Assembly: GCF_051622035.1 (NCBI RefSeq)
Contig: NC_135360.1
Span: 13,878,001 to 13,942,000 of the forward strand
Origin: Arctopsyche grandis
Taxonomy: Eukaryota > Arthropoda > Insecta > Trichoptera > Hydropsychidae
DNA length: 64,000 nucleotides
Direction: 5' to 3'
Position numbers and translations under genes: made by a program. The notes beneath the pieces are model-generated. The model saw only the letters and a list, made by a program, of their open reading frames with translations. It did not search any database and was not told the origin of the DNA. Of the stretch, positions 46,998-58,640 are shown piece by piece; positions within the stretch are counted from its first letter, which is position 1, and the number at the start of each line of letters is the position of its first letter.

Positions 46998-48753
46998 ATG
47001 AATCCAATGGTAAGTTTACAAACCCAAAATATTAATAACATTTTTAATATAATTTTTTTTATATAAAAGAAGCATCCTATACTTAAGTATAATATAAAAG
47101 TGTAAAGATTATAATATTAAATGTGTGCAGATCAATTGCAACTGTGTCGCAACCGGTTCACCGCTCTGCAATTATTACCAGCAATATTATACACCTATAA
47201 TTACAATCGAACCAGATTGGTTATTTAACAATTATTCAATTCAAAATATATCCTATAAACGTATTTAAAATACAAAATATGTATTTAATAATAATAAATA
47301 GTATTTCAGTAGTGAAATATGTATTGGGTTTCATGTTTCGCCATGCGTTGAAGTTTCCGCGGAATTTTCCCATTAAATCCTATTTTAACTATTTTTATTG
47401 GCTTAAAATCGTGTTTAAAGTGTCGTAGAAATTTATTCGATGTAAATATAATGTCATGCAAGTGTCAAATCATGTTCCGGATCAGTTTTTTTTGAACATA
47501 TTAAATCGATATGTCAGTCAAGGACAAGGTTAAAATCGGTCATTACTACATATATTCGGTATGTGAATTTTCAACAGGTTTTTCTATATTCGATATAAAT
47601 TATGTCATAAAATTAACTATATCCATTTTTTGTTTCGTTTTTTATATACATATAATTTGATACACGTAAATGGTTTCGTTAACCTATTTTTTGCGCATAA
47701 AAACGGTAAGATTTAAACAAAGAAAATTTTTATATAAGACAATGTGTAAATAAAAATATTAGTTTATTCAATTATGAAACAAACATACACTTTGTAAATT
47801 AATGTATGTATGTACATTCACCGAACTAAAGTACTCCACCTATTCATACGGCGCGCTTTGCATACATTATGCATGCGAATACATGATATGTACATTACAA
47901 TCTATTAAAATGCAGTTTATACTCTGTATAATAACGAGTGCATAAACTTATTGAAAACGACATTGAAAATATCGCGTCCGAGATAACGTGTCAATCAAAT
48001 ACAATTTTGCGATGAATCAGCCGTTATTTAACAGTGTGAACAACCTTGTAGTCAAGAATGCGTACATATTTTAATGATTTTTGCATTGTCATTACAAATT
48101 TCAACTTTATATCGTGTTTGTTGATACGCTTCGATACATTTCAGATCTTCATGACTTTGATGTGCGTGGCAGGACTCGCCTCAGCTTCAGGCTACGGACA
48201 CGGTTCAGCTTTGGCTTTGTTGGGTGGTGGTCATGGCGGGTATTATGGCGGTCATGGATCAGCTCACAACTACGGACCGGCACCTTTGGCTCATGATGGA
48301 CGCGTTGTTGACACTCCTGAAGTAGCTCATGCCAAAGCCGCCCACTTAGCCGCCCATGCCGCCGCTTCACATGCCGCTCCAGCTCATGGTGGTTGGTCAG
48401 GAGGACACGGAGGATATGCTCCAGCTCCAGTATACACCGGTCATGCTTCTTACGCTCCAGCTGCCCACGGTGCCTGGGCTCCAGCCCATGGTGGTTATGC
48501 TCCAGCTGCCGACTACGGAAAATGGACTGGACCTCCAGCTCACATCGAACTGACCCATGACGGTAAATTCTTGAAAGATACCCCTGAAGTGTCTCATGCT
48601 AAAGCTGCCCATGCTGCTGCTTTTGCTGCTGCCGCTCACGCAGCTGCTTCCAGCCCCGATTACCACTCTTACGAATCTGCCCATGGATCAGGATACGGAT
48701 CAGCTCATGGATCAGCTTACGGATCCGCCTACGGACACGGACACGGATGGTAA
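46998..48753 (+). CDS. Cuticle protein with two DTPEV..AKAAH motifs (gene 1)
   Basis: Two exons: 46998-47009 (MNPM) and 48145-48753, separated by a 1,135-nt phase-0 GT-AG intron (GTAAGT...TTTCAG). The CDS is 621 nt and encodes 206 aa. The joined N-terminus, MNPMIFMTLMCVAGLASAS, is a signal peptide that begins in the tiny first exon. The mature protein has a Gly/His/Tyr-rich region (20-48), an 18-residue motif DTPEVAHAKAAHLAAHAA (60-77), an Ala/Pro/Tyr/Gly-rich middle, a second motif DTPEVSHAKAAHAAAFAA (149-166) preceded by LTHDGKFLK, and a HGSAYGSAYGHGHGW tail. It has no Rebers-Riddiford consensus. The motif marks a class of structural cuticle proteins of insect exoskeleton; the specific role is unknown. 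The transcript probably ends after AATAAA at 49118. The coding DNA is much more GC-rich than its flanks. Confidence 0.9.
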
Positions 48754-49404
48754 TTCGACAAACAAAATTTTTATTTATAATCGAAGTATAGACGATCTAA
48801 ACCACCGTTCAGATGACGACCGCTCCTGTTGACTTCTCCATTTCATTGTACTGAATGTACATCATCCACGCACGTGTCAAAGTGCACTTTATTATTGTAT
48901 ATACATATGTATATCTGAGTTTTTTCTTGTTCGCCTCATCTTCATCTTATACATAGTTGTTATTATTTATCTTTTTTTTTCTTTGTGTCGTTTTATGTTC
49001 TTTTTCTGTTCTTTGCCTTAGTATTACGATAATGTATAAGTATTCGTTGTATGCGTTATTCCCATTCATTTCCCTTCAAATAATGTATTATGGCGATTGT
49101 GATAAAATGCAATGCGAAATAAATCGAATAAAATAATACATATGTGTATAAATTATTGTCACCACATTATTACATCCACTAAGATTAATTCATAGTAAAT
49201 AAGCTACAAATAATAAACGTAAATATACCCAAGTTCAAATATGATAATAATTAATTATAAAATACAGATGATCAATTCTACTTTTACAAAGCATACTCGT
49301 AATATGACGATGATATTTAAGAGTAAAAAAATATTTAAATTTCAAAGAAGTAAAGACATTGCTATATCAGGCATCATGGTATATGTATGTAGATACATTT
49401 GTAT

Positions 49405-49735
49405 GTATGTTACAGTCTAAGTTTAAACTTCATTCGTTCATGAACACATTAGTTATCATACATGGACATTCTAGCCAGTTATTGTGGACACAAAAGATCA
49501 AGTTGACAAACGAATTAGTTTTTTCACGCACAAACTATTAGGCATAAGTATTCTCGATCGTTTGCCCCACCTTCTATGTATATATGTACATACTACATAT
49601 AGATATGTATGCTTACGCTAGGTTACAATACTTTTAATACTAGCGGAAACAGGAATTATAGCAACGATGTAATGAAGTTTCCATAAGATTTCCCATTTCA
49701 AATGCTAAAAGCACTCCCGAACTTGATGTCTTATT
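49405..49735. repeat. TTCGTTCATGAAC inverted-repeat element, copy 3 (partial)
   Basis: Left end GTTACAGTCTAAGTTTAAAC, TTCATTCGTTCATGAACACA, then interior blocks shared with 33893-34285 (TATTCTCGATCGTTTG, AATACTAGCGGAAACAGGAA, AAGATTTCCCATTT). The right inverted end is missing. Confidence 0.55.
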
Positions 49736-49911
49736 TTTTTATTAAAAATGCATTTATGTGCAAGATAGATTTTATATTTATGTAAATACATATAAGATAA
49801 TGCCAAGCTACCAAAAAATGTTATTTGAAATATAATTACGATAAACTAAGCTAACATTTTGGGACAGGACACCAAAAGTTATATAAATATGAATGTTATA
49901 GTCCAAGTATA

Positions 49912-50529
49912 GAGGTGATAGAAAGAGTAAAAAGATTCAAATACCTGGGTGCCTGGCTGAATGAAGAGATGGACCCAGATGAAGATCTAAGAATCCGCAT
50001 CGAGATGGCTAGAACAGCATTTGTAAAAACGAAGGCGGCGCTTACAAACAAGCATCTCAATCTTCATACGCGGTTGAGATTCGCGAAGAGCTAAGTCTGG
50101 ACAGTATTACTACACGGATTTGAGACATGGACTCTGAAAACCAAGACGATCAGCCGCATTGAAGCTTTTGAGATGTGGGTCTATAGGCGTATGCTGAAGA
50201 TTCCGTGGACCAAAAAGATATCAAACGAAGCTGTCCTCGGCATGATGGGGAGAGGCAGGGAACTTGTTTCCGTCATCAAGCGGAGAAAGATGGAGTACCT
50301 CGGACACATGATACAGGGTCCAAAATAGGAATTTCTCCGTTTGATAACCATGGGGAAAATAGAAGGAAAAAAATGGATTGGCAGGAAAAAGTTATCTTGG
50401 CTTCGAAACATGCGAATGTGGACCGATATGAGCGCCGAAGAGCTGTTCCGAGCCGCTGAAGACCGATGCGGATATATTCAAATAATCGACGAGGTGGTCG
50501 CCAACGTCCGGATGCGGACAAGGCATTAA
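49912..50529 (+). pseudogene. Non-LTR reverse transcriptase, C-terminal fragment
   Basis: A single frame of 206 codons with two in-frame stops (TAA at 50092, TAG at 50326) and no frameshift. It reads KRFKYLGAWLNEEMDPDEDL near the start, LLHGFETWTLKTKTISRIEA, FEMWVYRRMLKIPWTKKISN, EAVLGMMGRGRELVSVIKRR, GKKWIGRKKLSWLRNMRMWT and the terminus EVVANVRMRTRH. This is the region after the polymerase fingers and palm in RTE/CR1-type endonuclease-reverse transcriptases common in arthropods. The catalytic FxDD box and the endonuclease are absent because the element is truncated. Not functional. Confidence 0.85.
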
Positions 50530-50540
50530 CAAGAAGAAGA
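49912..50540 (+). mobile_element. 5'-truncated non-LTR retrotransposon
   Basis: A 629-bp insertion flanked by AGTCCAAGTATA at 49900-49911 and 50541-50552, an exact 12-bp target duplication. It contains the C-terminal part of a reverse-transcriptase ORF and ends in a short AAG-repeat tail (AACAAGAAGAAGA). The 5' truncation and simple-repeat tail are typical of target-primed reverse transcription. Confidence 0.88.
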
Positions 50541-50872
50541 AGTCCAAGTATACATTTCATTCGTTCATAAACACACTAGTTTGTTCATACACGAACTAAT
50601 CTGGTCAGTTTTAGTGTACACAAAGGAACAAATTTACAAACAAACTGTTTTTTCATGCACAAACTATTATGCATACGTTTAAGTATTCTCAATCGTTGTT
50701 AAAAAAAAAAAAATCGTTTGTCCAACTCTCTATTTACATTTGTATGTATATGCTCACCCTGGGTTACAATATATTTAATATTAGCAAAAATTATAGTATG
50801 GTTGTAATGTGGTTTTTAATAAGATTTTCCTTTTAAATATATTCTTGGCGTTTTAATATATCAGTTTTGCCA

Positions 50873-51940
50873 CAGTAGCGTAACGTGAATTAAAGGCGCC
50901 CTCCTGCAAAATATTTTTAGGCGCCCCCCTCCCCCCCATATATTCATATTATTTTCTTACAGCCAAATAAATTTGCAAAATAATTAATGTCCTTTTTAAG
51001 TAGAAACATCTTTTTTTCTGGCAAACACTTTTTAACAAAATATTTTGTTAAAATTCATGTTATTTTTCTTCTCATGCTCAATACTTATCAGCGTTTATCC
51101 TATTAATCAATTTTGAGACATAGTTGAATTAATTTTAATAAGTTTCAATTTCAAACGAAATAATTTATAATAAGTTTCATCTTCGAGAACGAGCGCTCCG
51201 CAATGGCTACAGTTACCGAAAGCGTGAGGAACAACATGATTGAAATGACGAATTTATAGTATAAAAATTATAAATGAAGAGCTTCGTCAAATTATGAACA
51301 CTGTCGATCTTCTTTATTTGTATTACAAGGTTTATTTTATTTTAAGCAAAAAACGGAAATCAAGCACCTGATCGGACAATGATTTGTCAAAATCATTGAC
51401 ATATTGGTCAGCTAGAGATTTGGCTTCACGATATACATACATACATACATGCATACATATGTATGTAAATCGTTATCTAATAATTCAACGAAATTATCGC
51501 TTTGCAGGAAAGCGAACTTTGGAACAATATCATTAAATGGCGTAAACGAATTTTCAATTACACTAAGGTTATGTAGTGCCGCATTAAAATTTGTTTTAAA
51601 ATTATTTTAAATGGTCCTGGAATCGTGTATCATGACTAAGTTTATCAAAGTGATTTTGGGCAAGAGATTGATGATTCTATGGCACTTTTGGCGTCAACCC
51701 TCATTTAGTTGCAATATTTGTTGAAATTGAGAAAAAATATATGTACCTTATACAAGAATAAGATAATTCTCAGTTTTATGTATGTACATAAAATAAAATG
51801 AGATTCAAATAGGTTGAAAAATAAGAGAGGTTTTTAAAAAATTAGTCACGGAGAAATTTTAGAACAAGTTTAAAAATTAGTGAAAAAGGCGCGCCGTGCC
51901 CCCCCGCATTGCGGAGTCTGGCGCGGTCGCCACGCCACTG
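50873..51940 (-). mobile_element. Decayed hAT transposon
   Basis: Ends CAGTAGCGTAACGTG (left) and, inverted, CAGTGGCGTGGCGACCGCGC (right). The flanks are TTTTGCCA (50865-50872) and TTTTGACA (51941-51948), an 8-bp duplication with one difference. Copy 2 at 33893 (GTTCTGACAGCTTAA) shows the empty site. It is 1,068 bp, and both subterminal regions are rich in GGCGCC/CCCCC. It carries transposase remnants on the minus strand. Confidence 0.82.
51040..51262 (-). pseudogene. hAT transposase C-terminal remnant
   Basis: Read on the minus strand from about 51262: MLFLTLSVTVAIAERSFSKM, KLIINY, then, after stops and a frame change, LKLIKINSTMSQN and LISIEHE. The pattern AERSFSK...LKLIK...S-TMSQ...L-SIEHE is the conserved C-terminal dimerisation region of hAT transposases. 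Several stops interrupt it and the catalytic domain is missing. Confidence 0.75.
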
Positions 51941-52070
51941 TTTTGACAGCTTAAGATTTCATGCAATACCTTTTGAAGATAGATTTTGATTGTTTGAACT
52001 TAAATTTATACTAATAGTTCGTGTATGAACAAACTAGTATGTTCATGAACGAAACAGAGTGAACACTTAC

Positions 52071-53460
52071 ATATACATGTATTACTCAAAATTAAAATGG
52101 TGAATCTAAAATTAATATATGAAGACTTTTAAAGAGTTAAAGATCAGTATAAATTACTGCATGAGAGACAATGGAAAAATGTTGCTTAATATAGGAAGTG
52201 AAGCTATAAAAAAGTTAACTAGAAATAATGGAATGTTTATTTATCGATGTTTATTTAAGGAAATGTATATTTTAAGGTACGTATATTCTATATTAAAAGT
52301 AACAATTTGTACTTTTTATATATTTTAATAAAACAAAAGATATATTGGTATTTATATAAGTATGTATAAGAATAAAACATTGAGATTTAAAGCTCGCTCT
52401 TAGTGCATATTAAAGCCGATCATTTAAAAGGAATCTTAATCGTTTTAAGATAATGTTATTACGATTTTGAAATTAGCATATAATTTGAATGAATATTTAA
52501 GCGCGTCGACTACAAAATAATTATTACATTGTGCACATAGAATTCTGCCATAACATTTTATGATCACCACATCGTAGGCGATTTCAAATTGAACCAAAAA
52601 TCAAAACTGAAAATCTTTGACAACAAAAGGACACCAGAAAGTCTATTAATAGATTTGCAAGAATTTAGTAGGCGCTGATTTGAACCTATAAATTACATTG
52701 AACAAATGATTATCTTCTTGTATAAAGAATGAAAAAAAATCAAATTTGAATATGCATGAATCTGCCTTAAGGACCTTTAACGATTCAAACAAGTTCCTAA
52801 CGTTTATATAGCGCTTATGTGGGACGAAAAATAGTACATGTGACCTTTAAATTTTATCGTGATTCATTTGACGTGGTCCAGTTTGCATGTTTTTGAGTCT
52901 TATTTTAGAATCTTCAATGCATAATTTAATTCAAATCAGATCAAATGCTAGTAGCCCCACTGCTGGCTATTTATTTTTTTCGTTCGCAAATACAATAAAT
53001 ACATACACAGGGAGCATATGAACTAATTCATACCCTATTATAATACGAAATACAGTAATATTGTCATTAAAAATTTCATATTTTAGTCATCAGTCATAAG
53101 AATTACATAGAAATAAAAAAAACATTATGATTGAATTCATTAAAAATTTTATTGAAGTACGATAAACGTCTCAATAACATAATTATTATTGGATCATCAT
53201 CTTACGAACACACTGTTTTGAATTCTGTTGCATTTTTTTTTGCAAGGATATTTGCGCCAAATATGTATGTAACAATGTGGAGTGCTTCAAATGTCAAACC
53301 GGAAAATCGACGTCTGCATTAATTGATTGTCATATGCTAATAATTAGGCGTTACAATTTAAGTTGGTTGACAACCACGTATCCAGGTGTCTAGGAATCCG
53401 AGACGACAAGGCCATCTTGTGTACAGTAGATTCTCCCCCCACCACTTTTCGTTGACAGGA
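52071..53460. other. Intergenic DNA between cuticle genes 1 and 2
   Basis: No gene recognised. AT-rich, with short open frames that have no coding character. Confidence 0.45.
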
Positions 53461-53465
53461 TTCAC

Positions 53466-53544
53466 TATATATTCGCATGTGATCCGATGACTCCTCAGAA
53501 AGCAGTTTTCATCCAAGAAAAGGCTTCTTCTTCAGCATCCAAAG
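53466..53544 (+). promoter_or_regulatory. TATA promoter and 5' UTR of cuticle gene 2
   Basis: TATATAT at 53466-53472 and an initiator-like CTCAGA at about 53494-53499, 30 nt on. Leader blocks AAGCAGTTTTC (53500-53510) and AGAAAAGGCTT (53516-53526) are shared with genes 1 and 3. The ATG follows at 53545. Confidence 0.78.
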
Positions 53545-55017
53545 ATGAACTCCATGGTAAGCTCACACACTTGGCGATAATTTCGACACACCAAACTAAC
53601 ACATCTTTATTCGATATATAATAATTAATCATTTATATAAAATAAATTTTTGAACTCGATAATACGATTCTTATATTATAAAAATTAATAATTGATTATT
53701 AAACAAATTAATATATAGTAGTCGCGTTGAAATCAGTATATGTATTTTAAAGTGAATATTCTATTATTTATAAATTGTGTTAGTTTTATATAATAACATA
53801 CGAATCCACTAAATATTTAAACTTTTGGGGACACTTTTAAATATAAATAAATATTTTAATTACAAATGAATACTTTTAAAACTGAAACTTCAAAATATTT
53901 AGATTAATTAATGATCTTTAATAATTAACATCATTTGAGTCATTTGAAAATAATTTTTTTTCATTATAGCTATAATCTCAATAAAATAACCTTCATATTT
54001 GTCATCATTGCCTTGTATATTAGCTTTGTGATTACGGTTATTTATTATATTTCATACAATTTTCGCATAACTTTGATTATAATATGTGGGTTGACTGTAA
54101 CTTACATGTTCAACTAAATCCTATTGTTACAAAGCATCATTCTTGCTATATTCAATGCTATAAGTTTTATTGCTATGCGGTAGAAAACTTCGGATTTAGA
54201 GCAATTGAAAGGTGACACTATATAAACTATCAAAAATCTATCTATCATACATACTTATTCATCACACTCAAGTAATATAAGACTAAGCATACATTTTTCA
54301 TACAAAAATGATCAGAAATATTATGTAACACACAATATTAATATTTATCATTTCGATTTCCAGTTTGTAGTAGCACTCTTGTGCTTCAGCGCATTCGTTG
54401 CCGCTGAAGACGACGGAAGCTGGAAGGGAGAAGGTATTGCTGAATCCCAAGACTTCGGCCAGTACAACGCCTATGCCTACTCCCCATACTACTCACCCTA
54501 CTACCATGGTGGATACTACGGATATGGAGCTCCTTTGGCTCCCAACGGTCAAGTTCTTGACACACCTGAAGTAGCTCAAGCTAAAGCTGCCCACTTTGCT
54601 GCCTACAATGTAGCCGCTGCCAAAGCTGGAGCTTATCCTTATGCTTACCCTTACTACAACGGATACTGGGCCGGTTATGGATCTCCCGTCGAACTGACCG
54701 CTGATGGAAAATTCGTCAAGGATACCCCGGAAGTAGCTCTCGCCAAATCCGCCCACTTCGCCGCCCACGCCGCAGCATCCACTGGAGTAGTAGCTGCTGC
54801 CGGACCCGCTGAAACCCCAGAAGTTGTCCAAGCCAAGGCTGCTCACTTCGCCGCTTACAACGTAGCCGCTGCCAGATCTGGAGCTTATCCCTACCATTAC
54901 GGTTACTATGGTTCTCCCGTGGAACTCACCGCTGACGGTAAATTCTTGAAGGATACTCCTGAAGTAGCCCTCGCCAAGTCCCAACACTTCGCCGCCCTCT
55001 CCGCTGCCCAACATTGA
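53545..55017 (+). CDS. Cuticle protein with four DTPEV..AKAAH motifs (gene 2)
   Basis: Two exons: 53545-53556 (MNSM) and 54364-55017, separated by an 807-nt phase-0 GT-AG intron. The CDS is 666 nt and encodes 221 aa. The signal peptide, MNSMFVVALLCFSAFVAA, is completed across the junction. An acidic start (EDDGSWKGEG) and a Tyr/Pro/Gly-rich stretch (about 39-62) follow. The four motif copies begin at residues 70 (DTPEVAQAKAAHFAAYNV), 124 (DTPEVALAKSAHFAAHAA), 154 (ETPEVVQAKAAHFAAYNV) and 201 (DTPEVALAKSQHFAALSA). Copies 1-2 and 3-4, with the intervening GSPVELTADGKF, form an internal tandem duplication. No Rebers-Riddiford domain. Probable structural cuticle protein and paralogue of gene 1. 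The transcript probably ends after AATAAA at 55188. Long open frames on the opposite strand are antisense shadows. Confidence 0.92.
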
Positions 55018-55232
55018 TTTATTGTTCTTCAAACGACTACGTAATCTAAACGAAATGACTGATCCTCACGTGTAATACTATGGTGTTCATATTATTATTA
55101 TATGTATATTTTTCACTGTCTTCTGTTTTCTTGTTGTGTTTAACGACTATGATAGTCCTGTGAAAAAAATTGAATTACAGCAAATCGAATAAATCGAAAA
55201 GAAACATAAAATTTTGACTTTTTGTTATATGA

Positions 55233-55770
55233 ATATGTTTCAGTTGAAGTGTATTTTCAGTTGTAATATATTCCAACGGGCGTTTTAAGTCACTCATATT
55301 CGAATACAATTCAACCAGTAAATTATACCTCTACAAGCGCAAATCAATTTGAAAAATGTGCGCCAATTGTAATATAGCGTTGAGTTTTGACAGTTCTGAT
55401 GTTTTTAAGAATGCGTTAATATTTGCTACATATTACGAATGAGTACCGTATTACTATAGCTCTAAGAATGTGTTGAAAACAAAAATGTGACTTTCCAACT
55501 CAATTTACTAGTCGAGTGACTTTTCACGAAAACCTAACGTCTCCATACAACCTGGTACCAACTTATAGTTCAACTAAATTTTCAGTTGCAATATATTGGA
55601 ATGTAATTCATATGAATCAACTTATGTGGGTTAGACGGAATATAATCCAACTGGTCAAAATATATTAAAACTGAAAATATACTTGTAGTTGGTATCAGGT
55701 TAGATGGAACATATCCCAACTAGTCAAAATATGTATATAAAATTGAAGTATACACTTCAACTATAACATA
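55233..55770. repeat. Interspersed inverted-repeat element B, copy 2
   Basis: Starts ATATGTTTCAGTTGAAGTGT and ends, inverted, TATATGTTATAGTTGAAGTG, so the terminal repeats are clear here. It matches 24777-25312 and lies about 40 nt past the poly(A) signal of cuticle gene 2. Confidence 0.65.
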
Positions 55771-57204
55771 TACATTTTATTTTGATATATGTAGAGCATG
55801 AGTAATCCAATTGAATTCGTATATGAAATATTTTTGATATTTAAAACATAGTAACCGCATTATTTAAACATAAAATGCATGTAAATATAATAAAGGGGTC
55901 GAAGGGATTTATCCTGCTGTACTTAAACGTAAAACTACACATATTCTCGTGTCGCAACATAGAGTACATTTGGGGAAACATTTCTATAAGTTAGTGATTG
56001 GTTTGGTGAGCAATCCTCAAATGCTTGCAGAATTGATGTTAAATGTTCCCAGCCAACGCAGATACATTAGATGCAGCAGTTTGTTCTCTTATTCCGTGGT
56101 ATGTGCCAATTTGATGGTTTCGTCGCCTGTTGCAAGGAGCATCAAGCTCCTCAAATTCCTGTTAATTTGGTTTTGTTGAGGTGATGTGGTTAAGGGATTA
56201 TCGTATTTGTTTTTGATTAATATTTTATTTTCATTCTTATTATTGTATCCGTTTTTTTTATTTTTTTGTTTAGCCATAGTGACGAGTTAGAACTCTGTAA
56301 TGTCACTAAGGTAAAATTATAAAAATAAATTAATAAATATACACAATATTTAAGAAATTCTTTTGGAAATGAAATACCAAAATTTCTGCTTTACAAAGAT
56401 TCATTTATCTCATCGTTGTCACAATTGCTCATTGGAATTGATAGTTATTTCATTTATTACGGTCATTATTACGTTTAACTAATTATTTATGTTGAAACGA
56501 TTCATTTTTGCTCTATTTAACGATTACATATTGCTATACGGTAAGTCTCTTTAAGTATTATTGCTATACGGTAAGTATTTTTAAGTATTATTGCTATACC
56601 TTTTATAGCGATTTAAAAGGCGATATATTTTACGTCTACTTATTAGCTACTACTGCGAATACTGCTAACCTTACGACAATAATAATATATGTAATCAAAA
56701 ATACGTATTTACAACCATAAAGAGTCAGGCATATAAAACCATATATTTCAAGTAGACTTTCTGTTGTTTGATTCAAAAAGGGTCAATGTCAGATATGGTC
56801 AAATTAAGTTAAAATGGTGAAGTCAAGTCAAGCGTTACCCAACTTTTTATTAGACAAGCAAAAGTACCTATATACATAGCTTTGCTTTAATTCCTATATA
56901 GTAAAGTCAGTTCGATAGTTACTAAACAGACTAAAATTGAAGTGAAAGTTAAATTTCGTATTATCGAGGTATCATTATATATGTAATATTAGCTTGAGTG
57001 GAACGACTAGCAACACTACTGTTAGTTGACACTATATGTCATTAATCAATTTACATATCAATTTATTGTGTGATAAAATAATATAGTATTGCCGTTCAAT
57101 GCGTTCAAAATATAAATACCCAACTTTTGATTAATATTCATTAATAGGAATTTTTGGCTATCGATACATTTAAACAATCTGTAGATACATCTAAACGCAT
57201 TGTA
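55771..57204. other. Non-coding DNA
   Basis: No gene recognised. A short tandem repeat of about 30 nt (TATTGCTATACGGTAAGT) lies at 56526-56600. Confidence 0.45.
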
Positions 57205-57445
57205 TTAACCAGCAACATAACTCAGTAGTTAGCGTAAAATGCAATGAATTGGGGGATTAAGGGTTCAATCAGTGTTAGTGGCCAGACCTCGTATATATGT
57301 ATGTACATATGTGACATGTCAATCGCTTTCTATCAGAGTTTGCCAATTTATCTGATTTCATTGTTGAAACGGTTCCAAATAAATTGGCAAACTATCCTCA
57401 TTTGTCACCATTATTTGAATAATAGTGTTGTGCCCGATGAAATAC
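57205..57445 (+). repeat. tRNA-derived SINE
   Basis: The degraded head AACCAGCAACATAACTCAGT, AGTTAGCG and GGGTTCAATCAGTGTTAGTG is followed by CCAGACCTCGTA and the shared tail TATCAGAGTTTGCCAATTTA, TCTGATTTCATTGTTGAAAC, AAATTGGCAAAC. Confidence 0.65.
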
Positions 57446-58111
57446 CTTTCAAATATATTTAATTTAATATTTATATTCAATTGTTTAATATGAAAAAAAA
57501 ATGGTAAAAACTACCTACCAACCTACATTTAAGCAATATAAAACACCAATAGAAAAATTAATTAAGTAATTATTTAATTACATAAATTTTCAATAGATGG
57601 CGCTAAATGCTTAAAAAAATGCCTAGAGGAAACATTGGTAGCAAAAGTATATATAGAAGTTTTTCTTTTGTTATTATATTCGTACATTTTGTTGGCAGTG
57701 TTTTAGCTGTTACGTACGTAGATATGTATGTCGAATCGAAACGACTATTATAGTATGGCGAGCGTTATCTTATACAGACACACACACAGAATAGCGCTAT
57801 TATATATGTATATGATCAATTAAAATTTCAAACAATAATCTTATATAATAATTGTTTAATGCGTGCGTGCGTGCGTGTGTATGAAGTACTCGCTGTTAAT
57901 ACCATGCTCCGTCTCTCTTTCTCTCCTTGGAATCGTATAACGTGGTAAGAGACGTGGCACATCACTCTGTTGGCCATATGATCGGCAGGCAAAAGATTTT
58001 TTTTTTTTAAAATAATAAAATTTTAAATTATTAATTCCGTTGATCCGAATTGCGATATTTTATCGAGTGCACAATTATGTGCACATAGGCTACTAGTGTT
58101 ATATCTATAAA

Positions 58112-58640
58112 TATATAAAATTGAATATCTGTTTTTCTGTCTGTCTATCTCGTATAGGCTCCTAAACCACTCCCTGTAAAACGATTACGATGAAACTTTC
58201 AGGATCTGTTGTATGCATGTCCGGAAAGATGACTGTGAAAAAAAAACGGGATAAAACTTAATATAATATTCGTAATTACGATTTTACCGACGCGAAAGTA
58301 TGAAGCGCCATTGTGTAGTCAAGAAAATGTGTTCGTTGGTAACCACATTACCAGTTGGCTTATGACGACACAGCGTTGAAGAGACGTTACTCCACGGCAC
58401 TGAGGTTCAACCATCACTTGAAACGGGAACGGGAAAAACGGGAATGAGTGACATTGCAACGCAATAATTTCAAATGTTTTCGCATCGCGACATGCGATGT
58501 TAGGCGTAAAATAAATAAACAATTGAATGATTTCAAATGTGCCTGCATTTTTCCGATAAATGGGAATGGGAACGAGAACGAGAACGGGAACGGGAACGAG
58601 AACGGGAAAGCATCGGGAACGGGAATTGCACGCGTTAACA
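58112..58640 (+). mobile_element. Helitron-like 5' region with GGGAAC minisatellite
   Basis: TCTATAAATATATAAAATTG, CTGTCTGTCTATCTCGTATA, GGCTCCTAAACCACT, then AAACGATTACGATGAAACTT is the inverse-strand counterpart of 17460-17575. Near 58563-58624 a GGGAAC/GAGAAC hexamer array follows. No matching 3' CTAG end was identified, so the right boundary is approximate. Confidence 0.45.

Larger units (their letters stand above)
49895..52070. repeat. TTCGTTCATGAAC inverted-repeat element, copy 4, doubly interrupted
   Basis: The pieces are a left tip (49895-49911, GTTATAGTCCAAGTATA), a left body (50541-50872), and a right part (51941-52070) ending TTCGTGTATGAACAAACTAG, TATGTTCATGAACGAA. The first gap is a non-LTR insertion and the second a hAT insertion, each with its own target duplication. 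Without them the element is about 0.5 kb, like copy 2. Confidence 0.7.

Noticed and set aside
46754-47035. Open frames over the cuticle gene 1 leader on both strands
   Set aside because: They overlap the TATA box and 5' UTR. The coding start is at 46998 in a different context.
48058-48144. 5' extension of the cuticle gene 1 exon 2 frame
   Set aside because: The frame stays open upstream, but CATTTCAG at 48137-48144 is an acceptor that joins in phase to MNPM at 46998 and gives a proper signal peptide, as in gene 2.
48397-48684. Open frame antisense to cuticle gene 1
   Set aside because: A composition shadow of a repetitive coding exon.
54493-55032. 179-codon open frame antisense to cuticle gene 2
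   Set aside because: It mirrors the Ala/Tyr/Gly-rich coding strand and has Ser/Gly low complexity. The plus strand has the signal peptide, splice sites and motifs.
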